Shown piece after piece: positions 1 through 8,098 of a stretch of 64,000 bases of DNA. This DNA is from Palsa-1392 sp036490335 (GTDB lineage Bacteria > Verrucomicrobiota > Verrucomicrobiia > Chthoniobacterales > UBA10450), in NCBI GenBank assembly GCA_036490335.1, contig DASXEB010000011.1, forward strand, positions 62,001-126,000, read 5' to 3'. Position 1 is the stretch's first letter; the number at the start of each line of letters is the position of its first letter. The notes under the pieces were generated by a model, which saw only the letters and a program-made list of their open reading frames with translations, did not search any database and was not told the origin of the DNA. The translations under genes and the position numbers were made by a program.

Positions 1-153
1 TTACGCCACCATGCCGAAACGCTAAGTCCCCTCGCACATCAGTTTCGCTATCCCGGTGACGCGGTCGAGCCGAGCGCCGGGGAGGCCGCGGAAGCGCTTC
101 GCATGGCGGAAGAAATCTACTACTTTTGCCAGGAGCAGCTTGCGTCGGAGTGA
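1..153 (+). CDS. HEPN-domain protein, C-terminal fragment (cut by window start)
   Basis: An open frame enters from the left edge and stops with TGA at 151-153, giving about 50 residues. It contains LSPLAHQFRYPGD followed by an acidic/alanine-rich helix ending MAEEIYYFCQEQLASE. This resembles the C-terminal end of stand-alone HEPN proteins, where an 'L..LA..FRYPG' segment precedes the last helix; such proteins are often partnered by an MNT nucleotidyltransferase encoded next door. The partner, if any, would lie outside the window. Function is inferred from this short pattern only. Confidence 0.55.
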   Translation, partial: LRHHAETLSPLAHQFRYPGDAVEPSAGEAAEALRMAEEIYYFCQEQLASE

Positions 154-567
154 CAATTGACGCGGAAGAAATCCACGCTTTCTATAAGAGACAGTTCGAA
201 GGATTGGAGACGGCCAGTTTAAGTGCAGATAGTTTAAGTTGAAGTCTGCGATCATCTTCAACTTAAACTGGAAACTTCAACTCTACGGAACAGTTAAGAA
301 ATCGTATCCCGCGGCATCGCGGCCTTTACCAGACTTCGCGGTTCCTAACTCATGAGACCTTTAACTTTTCCACTTTCGCACCTTTGGCTTTCCCACCTTT
401 GACTTTCGAACCTTCCCACTTTCAGAACTCTCCTTTGAAATTACCCTTGGTTAAACTCGAATCCCTTTCGAGACTTGGAACGCCAGGCGAATGAGATTTC
501 CGTTTTCCGCTTTCTCAATTTCCGAATTTTCCGCATCTCCTTTGCTGTTCTTCCCGCGGATTTCGCA
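154..567. other. Non-coding stretch with hairpin and pyrimidine-rich repeat tract
   Basis: No credible gene. It holds a perfect 14-bp inverted repeat (231-244 with 256-269) and, from about 344 to 475, a low-complexity CTTTC/CCTTTGACTTTC tract on the + strand. The same type of tract recurs before the genes starting at 2393 and 3781 and near 19.7 and 21.3 kb. The frame of the next gene is open through part of the tract, but that extension is repeat-derived and unlikely to be translated. Confidence 0.6.
231..269. repeat. Perfect 14-bp AT-rich inverted repeat
   Basis: AGTTTAAGTTGAAG at 231-244 is exactly complementary to 256-269, with an 11-nt loop. No T-run follows, so it is not a classical intrinsic terminator. 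A partial extra copy of the arm (CAGTTTAAGT) lies just before, around 216-225. It could be a transcript-end structure for the HEPN gene or a relic of a small repeat. Confidence 0.6.
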
Positions 568-1614
568 ATGATTCTCCTCGTCACAGGCTCCTCCGGTTTG
601 ATCGGCTCCGAGGTGGTTGCCTATTTTTGCCGGCTAGGCTGGGAAGTCCACGGCGTGGATAACAACATGCGCGCCGATTTCTTCGGACCGGCCGGCGATA
701 CGCGCTGGAACCAACGCCGGCTCATGGCGGAGCATTCCGCCTTCAGGCATCACGAACTTGACATCCGGAGTCGCGAGGAAGTGTTGGAATGTTTGGAGCA
801 ACTCAAGCCCGCCATGGTCGTTCATGCGGCCGCCCAGCCGAGCCACGATCTCGCCGCGGCGCGTCCGTTCGACGACTTTGATACCAACGCGGTCGGCACG
901 CTGAACCTTTTGGAGGCAACGCGGCGCCACGCCCCCGAGGCCGTTTTTGTTTACCTGAGCACAAACAAGGTCTATGGCGACCGGCCCAATACCATTCGAC
1001 TGAAGGAACTTCCCACGCGCTGGGACTACGAGGATCCCGCCTATGCTAATGGCATACCGGAATCGTTTCCGATCGACCAGAGCAAGCACAGCCTTTTCGG
1101 CGCATCCAAACTCGCGGCCGATATCATGGTGCAGGAATATGGCCGCTACTTTGGGATGAAGACCTGCGCCTTGCGCGGCGGTTGCCTGACCGGCCCGAAT
1201 CATAGCGGCGTCGAGCTGCACGGCTTCCTCAGCTACCTCATCAAATGCAACGTCGAAGAGCGTCCCTACAAAATATTCGGCTACAAAGGCAAGCAGGTCC
1301 GGGACAACATTCACTCTTACGATGTTGCTCGATTCATCCACTTCTTTTGGGAGGATCCGCGCGTAGCTGAGGTATATAATATCGGCGGCGGCCGGGAGAA
1401 CAGCCTTTCGATTTTGGAAGCCTTTGAACGTGCGAAAGCAATCAGTGGCAGAAAGATGCAGTCCGAGTACACCGACACAAACCGGGAAGGCGATCATATT
1501 TGCTACATCAGCGACTTGTCCAAGATTAGGACCCATTTCCCATCCTGGACGATCAGCAAGTCCCTCGACGATATCTTCGAAGGAATTTATTCCGCTGAGC
1601 GCAATAGAGGATGA
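568..1614 (+). CDS. NAD-dependent nucleotide-sugar epimerase (CDP-paratose/tyvelose 2-epimerase-like)
   Basis: Extended short-chain dehydrogenase/reductase likely acting on a nucleotide sugar for the surface polysaccharide. The N-terminus MILLVTGSSGLIG is the Rossmann GxxGxxG loop. YLSTNKVYGD and NHSGVELHGFLSYL are the pattern I associate with the CDP-tyvelose 2-epimerase-like subgroup. I chose ATG 568 because it puts the nucleotide-binding loop at the start; the frame is open back to 475, but that extension is low-complexity repeat sequence. The usual catalytic YxxxK reads LFGASK, so Tyr is replaced by Phe. The exact substrate cannot be told from sequence alone. Confidence 0.8.
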   Translation: MILLVTGSSGLIGSEVVAYFCRLGWEVHGVDNNMRADFFGPAGDTRWNQRRLMAEHSAFRHHELDIRSREEVLECLEQLKPAMVVHAAAQPSHDLAAARPFDDFDTNAVGTLNLLEATRRHAPEAVFVYLSTNKVYGDRPNTIRLKELPTRWDYEDPAYANGIPESFPIDQSKHSLFGASKLAADIMVQEYGRYFGMKTCALRGGCLTGPNHSGVELHGFLSYLIKCNVEERPYKIFGYKGKQVRDNIHSYDVARFIHFFWEDPRVAEVYNIGGGRENSLSILEAFERAKAISGRKMQSEYTDTNREGDHICYISDLSKIRTHFPSWTISKSLDDIFEGIYSAERNRG

Positions 1615-2392
1615 GGGAAGGAAGCAGTTTTGATTGTGGGAAAGGTCAAAGGTGAGAAAGTGATATCATCTGAGGCACCTTCGCGACTTTTGACGTTCCT
1701 GCCTTCCACCCTTGGTATGAGCTTTGCGGGTCGTAGGAGAGGGCATTATCACCATGGCAAAGCGATCGGGCCATGCGTCAAGACGACTTCGCCATGTGTC
1801 AAAGGCCCTTCGCCATGTGCCAGAGGGTCTTCGTCATGTGTCAACGGGAGTTCGCCATATGCCAACCAGGCTTTGTCATACGGCAAAGGAGCTTCGTCGT
1901 GTGTCAGAGACCCTTTGCCATATGGCAAAAGAGCCTTCGCCATATGGCAAAGGAGCTTCGTCATGTGTCAAAGACCCTTTGCCATGTGCCAAAGGTACTT
2001 CGCCATATGGCAGGATGAGTGTGCCATACTGCGGAATGATCTTGCCATGTGGCGAGACGCTTTCGTCATATGGCGCCGACTTGTCTTCATATGGCAAAAT
2101 GGTTTCCAATTATCTCAAAAGGTTCTGCCAGCCCTGCAAAGCGGCTTCGCTTACTAAACCCGGCTTGGGTCATCGACCAAATGTCGTTAGCTTGGGATCG
2201 GGAATCGTCAGCCTTATGGAGTGGGTGTCAGGTTTGTGAGAGACGGAGCCGACTAACGTGGGGGCAGCTTCTGACCGGGTTTTGAGCCCGAAAGTCTAAG
2301 ATAGAAGGCTGCCACAGGGATCGGGGCTTTCGCCAATCAACTCTCCTCTTGGACTTTCATACCTTGCTACCTTTAACTTTCTCACTGTTGCG
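1615..2392. other. Non-coding stretch between epimerase and dehydrogenase genes
   Basis: This 778-bp gap is dominated by the 21-bp tandem array (1750-2106). About 240 bp of unique sequence follows with no recognisable gene or RNA, then a pyrimidine-rich tract (about 2345-2392) of the same kind that precedes other genes in this locus. Confidence 0.6.
1750..2106. repeat. Degenerate 21-bp tandem repeat array, about 17 units
   Basis: Seventeen consecutive units follow the pattern GCCATRTGYCAAAGG..CTTC. From 1770 they begin at 1770, 1791, 1812, 1833, 1854, 1875, 1896, 1917 (22 bp), 1939, 1960, 1981, 2002, 2023, 2044, 2065 and 2086, preceded by a related 20-bp unit at 1750. Several units carry the palindromic core GCCATATGGC. 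Because the period is a multiple of three, at least five of the six frames stay open, producing heptad peptides such as FAMCQRP or LRHMAKE. I regard these as by-products, not genes. No spacer structure is present, so it is not a CRISPR. Confidence 0.85.
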
Positions 2393-3784
2393 ATGAGCGA
2401 AACGCGCATCGCCATAATCGGCCTCGGCTACGTTGGGCTGCCGCTCTCCCTCCAGTTTGCGCGCAGCTGCACCGTCATCGGCATCGATATCGACCCGGCG
2501 AAGATCGACGCGCTCAAAAAGGGCAAGAGCTACATCAAGCATGTAGCGCGAGATGGGATACGCGAAGCAGTGGAAAGTGGGAAGTTCGTTCCGTCTGGCG
2601 ACTTCGCGGAGGTGCGAAAGTGCGAAGCCGTCATCATCTGTGTCCCGACGCCGCTCACCAAGACTCGCGAACCGGACTTGTCTTATGTGCTGGACACCGG
2701 CCGCGCCATCGCCCCGCATCTCCAGCCTGGTATGCTCGTCGTCCTGGAATCCACCACCTACCCAGGAACGACGGACGAAGACCTGAGAGCTGTGCTCGAA
2801 GAGAACTCGCCGCTGTTAGCGGGCGTCGGGCACAGGTGCGAAGGTGAAAAGTCTGAAGGTAGTAAGGAGTCCAACACATTCCCACTTTCCCACCTGCAAC
2901 CTTCTCACTCGCCCGGCCGCAGAATGCGCGCGGGCGAAGATTTTCATTTGGCGTATTCCCCCGAGCGCGAAGACCCGGGCAACCCGAATAGCAAAGTCGC
3001 AAAGATTCCCAAGATAGTCGGCGGACTCACTCCAGCCTGCCGCGACAAGGCCGTCGCGTTATATTCACGAGCAGTTGAAAAGGTCGTACCAGTCTCATCC
3101 TGCAAAGTCGCGGAAGCAGCCAAGCTGCTTGAGAACATCTTCCGCAGCGTCAACATCGCCCTGGTCAACGAGCTAAAAATGATCTACGCCGCCATGGGCA
3201 TCGACATTTGGGAAGTCATCGAAGCAGCCAAGACAAAGCCCTTCGGCTTCATGCCGTTTTATCCCGGACCCGGCTTGGGCGGCCACTGCATCCCGATCGA
3301 CCCCTTCTATCTCAGTTGGAAAGCGCGCGAAGTCGGCAAGAGCACCCGCTTCATCGAGCTGGCCGGCGAGATCAACACCGCGATGCCGGATTATGTCATT
3401 CAGCGGCTCACGGAAGCGCTGAATAGTTCTCGGAAATCGGTTAATGGTTCAAAGGTGCTGTTGATAGGTTTGGCCTACAAAGCCGACGTGGACGACATGC
3501 GCGAATCGCCAACCTTTATCCTCATGGACAAGCTGGAGGCGTTAGGCGCCGAGATTGCCTATTACGACCCGCACATTCCGGAGATCGGGCCGACTCGCGA
3601 ACATCGAAACCGGCAGGGCATGCGCTCCGTGGAATGGAATGAGGAAACAATCACAGGCTTCGACGCCGCTATCATCGTCACCGCGCATTCTGCGGTCAAT
3701 TATCCGGAGCTAATGTCGTGGTGCGCTTGTGTCGTCGATACGCGCAATGTCCTACCGACAAATAGCACAGCGACTAAAGCGTGA
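2393..3784 (+). CDS. UDP-N-acetylhexosamine 6-dehydrogenase (WbpA/TviB type nucleotide sugar dehydrogenase)
   Basis: Oxidises C6 of a UDP-sugar, most likely UDP-GlcNAc, to the uronate for polysaccharide assembly, using NAD+. Rossmann start IAIIGLGYVGLPLS. The central dimer domain contains ESTTYPGTTDED and AYSPEREDPGN. The catalytic Cys is near residue 299 in GPGLGGHCIPIDPFYLSW, and the C-terminal UDP-binding domain has GLAYKADVDDMRESP. The YPGPGLGGHCIP form fits the UDP-HexNAc subgroup better than UDP-glucose dehydrogenase. Residues about 146-177 are a low-complexity insertion absent from typical members, encoded by repeat-like sequence at about 2829-2925. The stop overlaps the GTG of the next gene. 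Confidence 0.9.
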   Translation: MSETRIAIIGLGYVGLPLSLQFARSCTVIGIDIDPAKIDALKKGKSYIKHVARDGIREAVESGKFVPSGDFAEVRKCEAVIICVPTPLTKTREPDLSYVLDTGRAIAPHLQPGMLVVLESTTYPGTTDEDLRAVLEENSPLLAGVGHRCEGEKSEGSKESNTFPLSHLQPSHSPGRRMRAGEDFHLAYSPEREDPGNPNSKVAKIPKIVGGLTPACRDKAVALYSRAVEKVVPVSSCKVAEAAKLLENIFRSVNIALVNELKMIYAAMGIDIWEVIEAAKTKPFGFMPFYPGPGLGGHCIPIDPFYLSWKAREVGKSTRFIELAGEINTAMPDYVIQRLTEALNSSRKSVNGSKVLLIGLAYKADVDDMRESPTFILMDKLEALGAEIAYYDPHIPEIGPTREHRNRQGMRSVEWNEETITGFDAAIIVTAHSAVNYPELMSWCACVVDTRNVLPTNSTATKA

Positions 3785-5229
3785 AACCTTTATACTTTCG
3801 CACCTTTTACCTTCCCACTCTTCTACTTTCTACTTTCTGCTTTCCATTTTCCGCTTTCTCATTTTCTTTCCCCGGTTTCGATTCAATCATCACGCCGCAA
3901 ATGTTCGGTGCGATCGCCGACGGGGCGCATCACCCGATCAAGCAAGCTGATCTGGATGCGCACAAAGGAAAATGGGTGGGCAACTATGCAATCGGTGATG
4001 AACGCGACTACATCGGACTGCAGGAAGCGATCTATGCCAGCTTCGATAACGGCACGCTGAAACCTAATGCGAGTAATGCGCGACTTAACAAAGTGCTCTA
4101 TCTGCCCCCGGGAAGCTATCTCGTGAACAAGGCTCCCACTCTTACGGAGTCGCATGGAGGAGCCATCTATGGCGCAGGTAGGTTTGTCACCACCATCACT
4201 TCAACCTTTGCCGGCCCTGCGTTTCAAACCAACGGTTGCTGGTACACCCAATTCACCGGCATTTGCTTCGCCGGACATGTCGCGCACGATGGCGGAGTGT
4301 TCGAGCTCGATGGCAACTACGACGGCACAAATAAGCAGGGCGTGCAGGGTAACACGTTCAAGGATTGCTTCTTCGATGGCGGCGGGGTTGTCTCAAAAGC
4401 TTTCGCATTAGTCAGGCGCGGCGGGAACAAGGCACAAGGTTCGGAGAACCTCTTTCTCGATTGCCATTTCCAGTCCGCCAAGTTTGCCGGCGTATATATC
4501 TCGGGTTACAACGCCCTCCAGAACACCTTCATCGGCGGCAACATTCAAGGCTGCATAAACGGCATCTATGTTGAAGCGGGCTCGATCAACGTCGATTCAA
4601 TGGGATTCCAGAATGGGTTTCAGAAGCAGATAGAAGGGGGTGGCTTTGATATCGTTCTCCGAAATTCCGCTGATGACCACTCTTCCATCAAGAACTGCCG
4701 CACCGAATCTGCCTGCTTTATAGCTGCCGGGAACAATCACTTTGTCGTGATCGATAACAACAACATCGTCAATCGCCCGCCGAATGGCCAATGGCTACCG
4801 AGTCATCACTATCCTAAAGGCAGTCTCATCGCCGGCCAGACCAAAGGAAACGGGAATGGACACCTTTACCTATCCACGACTGAAGGAACATCTGGCACTG
4901 CGGAACCCGCCTCTCCGGTTGCCCCTTATGGTGCTGCACTCTCGGTAAAGCATTTTCTCGCCATGGTCGGCAAGCCCATAACTGACGGAAGTGTCACGTG
5001 GGTACCTTACGAGTACGACGAAGCTGTGACGAGCGCGACAGTCGCCGTGACAAACAACACCTTCAAATGGGGCCGCGATCGTTTCGCCGGTGGCGAGATA
5101 GCAAATAATAGCTTCGCGCGTGCCGACAACCTGGAGTCATTGCAAAGACTGCCTGTCGGAACCACTTGGTTAATGAACAATCATGTGACCAGAAACGGCG
5201 GTTGGAATACAGGTGCTTTAGGGAAGTAA
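3781..5229 (+). CDS. Right-handed beta-helix protein (pectate lyase superfamily-like)
   Basis: From about residue 37 the protein reads ITPQMFGAIADG, the hallmark opening of the Pectate_lyase_3/GH28-like beta-helix family, followed by YLPPGSYLV and Gly/Asn-rich repeats. Such proteins in polysaccharide loci may cleave, epimerise or bind the glycan. GTG 3781 overlaps the previous stop (GTGA). The resulting first 35 residues are hydrophobic and Phe-rich and could act as a signal peptide, but they are encoded entirely by the pyrimidine-rich interspersed repeat. The alternative start is ATG 3901. No catalytic residues could be assigned. Confidence 0.7.
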   Translation: MKPLYFRTFYLPTLLLSTFCFPFSAFSFSFPGFDSIITPQMFGAIADGAHHPIKQADLDAHKGKWVGNYAIGDERDYIGLQEAIYASFDNGTLKPNASNARLNKVLYLPPGSYLVNKAPTLTESHGGAIYGAGRFVTTITSTFAGPAFQTNGCWYTQFTGICFAGHVAHDGGVFELDGNYDGTNKQGVQGNTFKDCFFDGGGVVSKAFALVRRGGNKAQGSENLFLDCHFQSAKFAGVYISGYNALQNTFIGGNIQGCINGIYVEAGSINVDSMGFQNGFQKQIEGGGFDIVLRNSADDHSSIKNCRTESACFIAAGNNHFVVIDNNNIVNRPPNGQWLPSHHYPKGSLIAGQTKGNGNGHLYLSTTEGTSGTAEPASPVAPYGAALSVKHFLAMVGKPITDGSVTWVPYEYDEAVTSATVAVTNNTFKWGRDRFAGGEIANNSFARADNLESLQRLPVGTTWLMNNHVTRNGGWNTGALGK

Positions 5230-5278
5230 AAGTGTCCGATCCAATCTTCTATCTCCTAGATTCAATCTCCCCTCATGT

Positions 5279-6616
5279 ATGAAGAGCGACGCAATCATAA
5301 CCGTAGAGGGCCTAGGGAAACGCTATTCGTTGCGTCACCAGACCGGCGAGCGCTACACCGCGCTTCGGGACGTCCTAGCGGACAAAGCAAAGAGTATTTT
5401 CCGCCGGAGGAATAGTTCCTCGGATGTCAGTATTTCAGAATCTCAGCGTCTCAGCGTTTCAAAAGAAGACTTCTGGGCTCTCAAAGATGTCTCCTTTGAG
5501 GTCAAGCAGGGCGAAGTCCTCGGAATCATCGGGCGGAACGGCGCCGGCAAATCGACGCTGCTGAAAATCCTCAGTCGCATCACCGACCCAACCGAAGGTC
5601 GGATAAGGATCAAAGGGCGCGTAGCCAGCCTGTTAGAAGTTGGAACAGGTTTTCATCCCGAACTAACAGGCCGCGAAAACATATTTCTAAACGGCGCAAT
5701 CCTCGGGATGCAGCGCCGCGAGATCAAAGCGAAGTTCGACGAGATTGTCGCTTTTGCCGAAGTCGAGAAATTTCTCGATACGCCGGTTAAACGCTATTCA
5801 AGCGGCATGTACGTCCGGCTGGCGTTCGCCGTCGCTGCACACCTAGAGCCCGAGATTCTGGTAGTTGATGAGGTGCTCGCCGTGGGGGACGCAGAATTCC
5901 AAGAAAAATGCTTAGGTAAAATGTCCGAGGTGGCTCGAGGCGGTCGGACAGTGTTATTCGTTAGCCACAACATGGGCGCGATTGGGCGCTTAACACAGGC
6001 GGCGCTTTGGTTAGATACCGGTTCAGTACTCGATATGGGGTCTTCTTCTTTTATCGTCGAGAAGTATTTATCCAACATTCCGCTAAGAACCCAAGGGCAA
6101 AATCGCTTCGAAAGTTTTCGAAGGCGGCGCGACGACAACTCGCCAGTCCTCATCACCAATGTTCGTTTAGGTGAGAATCACGCCGCTGCATCGGCAGGAC
6201 GAGTCTTATCTATGGGTATGAAGTGGTCCATCGACATTAGCCTAAAGGCGAAGCGCAATATAATCGGCGCGAACATAACCCTAATAATCAAAAGGACCGA
6301 CGGATTGCTAGTCTCTGTAATCACGTCGTGGGACAACGATGTCTGTGCTTCATTATCCATAGGCGACAACTTGATACACGTCGAGATACACGATCTCTGT
6401 CTATTTCCCGGAAACTACTTGGTCGACATCGGTATAGATCCCTCGATGAGCGCGCCTGCTTATGACGCGATATGCGATTGGCCGTTGTTCTCTATTGTGA
6501 ATACTGGCTGCATCAAAGATTGGCTCGAACGTCCTTCCGCCGCAGTCCATTGTAGGGCGGTAAGCTGGAAAATCTCCCCTTGTGCTGATAGCAACGATGA
6601 TGGACGAGTTTACTAA
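5279..6616 (+). CDS. Wzt-like polysaccharide ABC exporter ATPase with C-terminal glycan-binding domain
   Basis: ATP-binding subunit of an O-antigen/teichoic-type ABC exporter. Walker A GRNGAGKST is near residue 86, with signature YSSGMYVRLAFA, Walker B ILVVDEVLAVGD and switch His in VLFVSHNM. About 200 residues follow the nucleotide-binding domain, as in Wzt proteins whose C-domain binds the glycan end. The membrane partner (Wzm) is not in this window and may lie upstream. Residues about 50-61 (SISESQRLSVSK) are encoded by a copy of the interspersed repeat seen at 23.8, 25.0 and 26.8 kb, placed in the variable linker before the conserved WALKDVSF segment. Confidence 0.88.
   Translation: MKSDAIITVEGLGKRYSLRHQTGERYTALRDVLADKAKSIFRRRNSSSDVSISESQRLSVSKEDFWALKDVSFEVKQGEVLGIIGRNGAGKSTLLKILSRITDPTEGRIRIKGRVASLLEVGTGFHPELTGRENIFLNGAILGMQRREIKAKFDEIVAFAEVEKFLDTPVKRYSSGMYVRLAFAVAAHLEPEILVVDEVLAVGDAEFQEKCLGKMSEVARGGRTVLFVSHNMGAIGRLTQAALWLDTGSVLDMGSSSFIVEKYLSNIPLRTQGQNRFESFRRRRDDNSPVLITNVRLGENHAAASAGRVLSMGMKWSIDISLKAKRNIIGANITLIIKRTDGLLVSVITSWDNDVCASLSIGDNLIHVEIHDLCLFPGNYLVDIGIDPSMSAPAYDAICDWPLFSIVNTGCIKDWLERPSAAVHCRAVSWKISPCADSNDDGRVY
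5425..5461 (-). repeat. Interspersed repeat copy inside the Wzt-like gene
   Basis: Read on the - strand, this segment matches the 'GAAACGCTGAGAAGCTGA' repeat at 23811, 24980 and 26850. It also carries the flanking GATTCTGA found at 25008-25015 and the AAATACTGA found near 26846. Its length keeps the host frame open. Its presence inside a conserved gene family shows that the repeat moved into coding DNA. Confidence 0.75.
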
Positions 6617-7319
6617 TCCAAGGTGCTCGACGGGGACACTTGACACATTTTTCCCGCGCCGCAAGATTGTTGGCGCCCTGCGGGCAGAGCTGTCGCGTTT
6701 TCGTGGAACTGTATTGGATGTGGGTTGTGGGCGCAAACCATATAAGTCAGTGCTTTTTGAGTCGCCGAGCGAGGTTCAAACATATATAGGACTTGACCTG
6801 CCGAGCGAACTGCGACATCCCGCTTATGCGCGTTTCGAGCAGCCCGAACTCACTTGGAACGGCACGACAATTCCGTTGTGCGATAACACAGTCGATTGTG
6901 TCATTGCGACTGAATTGTTTGAGCAGTGCTTTAATCTTCAACCAGTTCTGAACGAGATTGCTCGTGTTTTGAAGACCGGTGGCTCGTTATTTTTTTCCGT
7001 CCCATTTTGGTGGCCTCTCCATGATGCGCCTAATGACCAACATCGCTATTCGCCATTCGCACTCAAACGATACTTAGAACAGGCGGGATTCGGTGAAATC
7101 CGAATTAGTGCACTTGGTGGGTGGGACGCCAGCCTTGCGCAAATGTTAGCTTTGTGGCTTAGACGTCGGTCCCTCCGCAAGTGGCAACGTGTAATGTTGA
7201 TCGGCATTTTTTTCCCCGTAATCTTATGGCTATTCCGGATTGATCGACCAGCAAACGCATTTGCGGATCAAGCGATGATCACCCACCTGACGGGGGTTGC
7301 TGAAAAAATTTCACACTGA
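6597..7319 (+). CDS. Class I SAM-dependent methyltransferase
   Basis: Rossmann-fold methyltransferase with VLDVGCGRKPYKSV as the SAM-binding motif I, then VIATELFEQCF and the ARVLKTGGSLFFSVPFWWPLHDAPNDQHRYSP segment shared by many glycan-locus methyltransferases. A C-terminal hydrophobic stretch (VMLIGIFFPVILWLF) may touch the membrane. ATG 6597 overlaps the previous gene by 20 nt; GTG 6582 is possible. The target, presumably a sugar in the locus glycan, is unknown. Confidence 0.78.
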   Translation: MMDEFTNPRCSTGTLDTFFPRRKIVGALRAELSRFRGTVLDVGCGRKPYKSVLFESPSEVQTYIGLDLPSELRHPAYARFEQPELTWNGTTIPLCDNTVDCVIATELFEQCFNLQPVLNEIARVLKTGGSLFFSVPFWWPLHDAPNDQHRYSPFALKRYLEQAGFGEIRISALGGWDASLAQMLALWLRRRSLRKWQRVMLIGIFFPVILWLFRIDRPANAFADQAMITHLTGVAEKISH

Positions 7320-7323
7320 TTCT

Positions 7324-8061
7324 ATGGAGCAAAACGTCCCAGATGATTACGATCCGCAATGCTATTGGGAATCGCGGCTAAGCAGGGACTTTACCCTCCG
7401 CGGGGTAGGACATCTGGGTTTCTCTGAGAGTTATAATAAGTGGCTATATCGGCGAAAAGAAAGGTGCCTGCGACGGGCGCTATTAAGATATTCTCTGGTT
7501 GAGAAAAACGTCTTGGACATAGGCTGCGGGACGGGTTTCTTCCTGCGATGGTACATATCGCATGGGGCTCAAGTGTGTGGCATCGACATCACTCGAACAA
7601 GTATCGAAAGGCTCCGCAAAACGATAGCCGCTCCTCTTTCTGTTCAAGATATTACGGCACCAGATTTCACATCTACTAATAGGTTCGATATCGTAAATAT
7701 GTGGGATGTAATTTATCACGTTGTTGACCCTATAAAAATGGAACGAGCGTTTCGTAATATTTCTGCCAGTTTGACGGATGGGGGGCTTCTATTGTTCACA
7801 GACACTTTCGGCAGTAGCGAAAATCTTTCGCCGGCGCCGCACGTCCGAAATCGTGGACTTGCGACATACCAGAGTATTCTGCCGCGCTTAGGCTTCCGGC
7901 TAGTGAAACTGGAACCATTATATAGGATGCTGGACAAGGCGCACTTTGGGTGGCTGGATAATTACCTAGCTTCAGTATATTTCATGATGGACTGCCTGAC
8001 TTGGACGGTATCCGACGCTAATCTATCGCTAGGGGTATGGCAGCTCTCGAAATGCCGGTGA
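7324..8061 (+). CDS. Class I SAM-dependent methyltransferase
   Basis: The protein has a YWESRLSRDFTLRGVGHLGFSESYNKWLYRRKE leader segment and then the SAM-binding motif VLDIGCGTGFFLRWY, with the acidic ribose-binding residue in VCGIDITR. A later MWDVIYHVVD motif matches Methyltransf_11/23-type enzymes. ATG 7324 is chosen; an in-frame TTG at 7297 would extend it over the end of the preceding gene. The two methyltransferases form a consecutive pair inside the glycan operon, suggesting methylation of the surface polysaccharide; the substrate is not identifiable. Confidence 0.78.
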   Translation: MEQNVPDDYDPQCYWESRLSRDFTLRGVGHLGFSESYNKWLYRRKERCLRRALLRYSLVEKNVLDIGCGTGFFLRWYISHGAQVCGIDITRTSIERLRKTIAAPLSVQDITAPDFTSTNRFDIVNMWDVIYHVVDPIKMERAFRNISASLTDGGLLLFTDTFGSSENLSPAPHVRNRGLATYQSILPRLGFRLVKLEPLYRMLDKAHFGWLDNYLASVYFMMDCLTWTVSDANLSLGVWQLSKCR

Positions 8062-8098
8062 AGTTGCCAACTGCGATAGAAAGAGAGCGAACAGCATC

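Noticed and set aside
634..1536. 300-codon open frame antisense to the epimerase gene.
   Set aside because: The sense strand encodes a clear SDR enzyme; the antisense product has no family pattern.
1750..2106. CRISPR array.
   Set aside because: Units are contiguous 21-mers without spacers, and no cas genes are nearby.
1630..2157. Long open frames of 80-175 codons through the 21-bp tandem array, with heptad-repeat peptides.
   Set aside because: The period is a multiple of three, so at least five frames stay open at once. The peptides are repeat by-products with no conserved protein signature.
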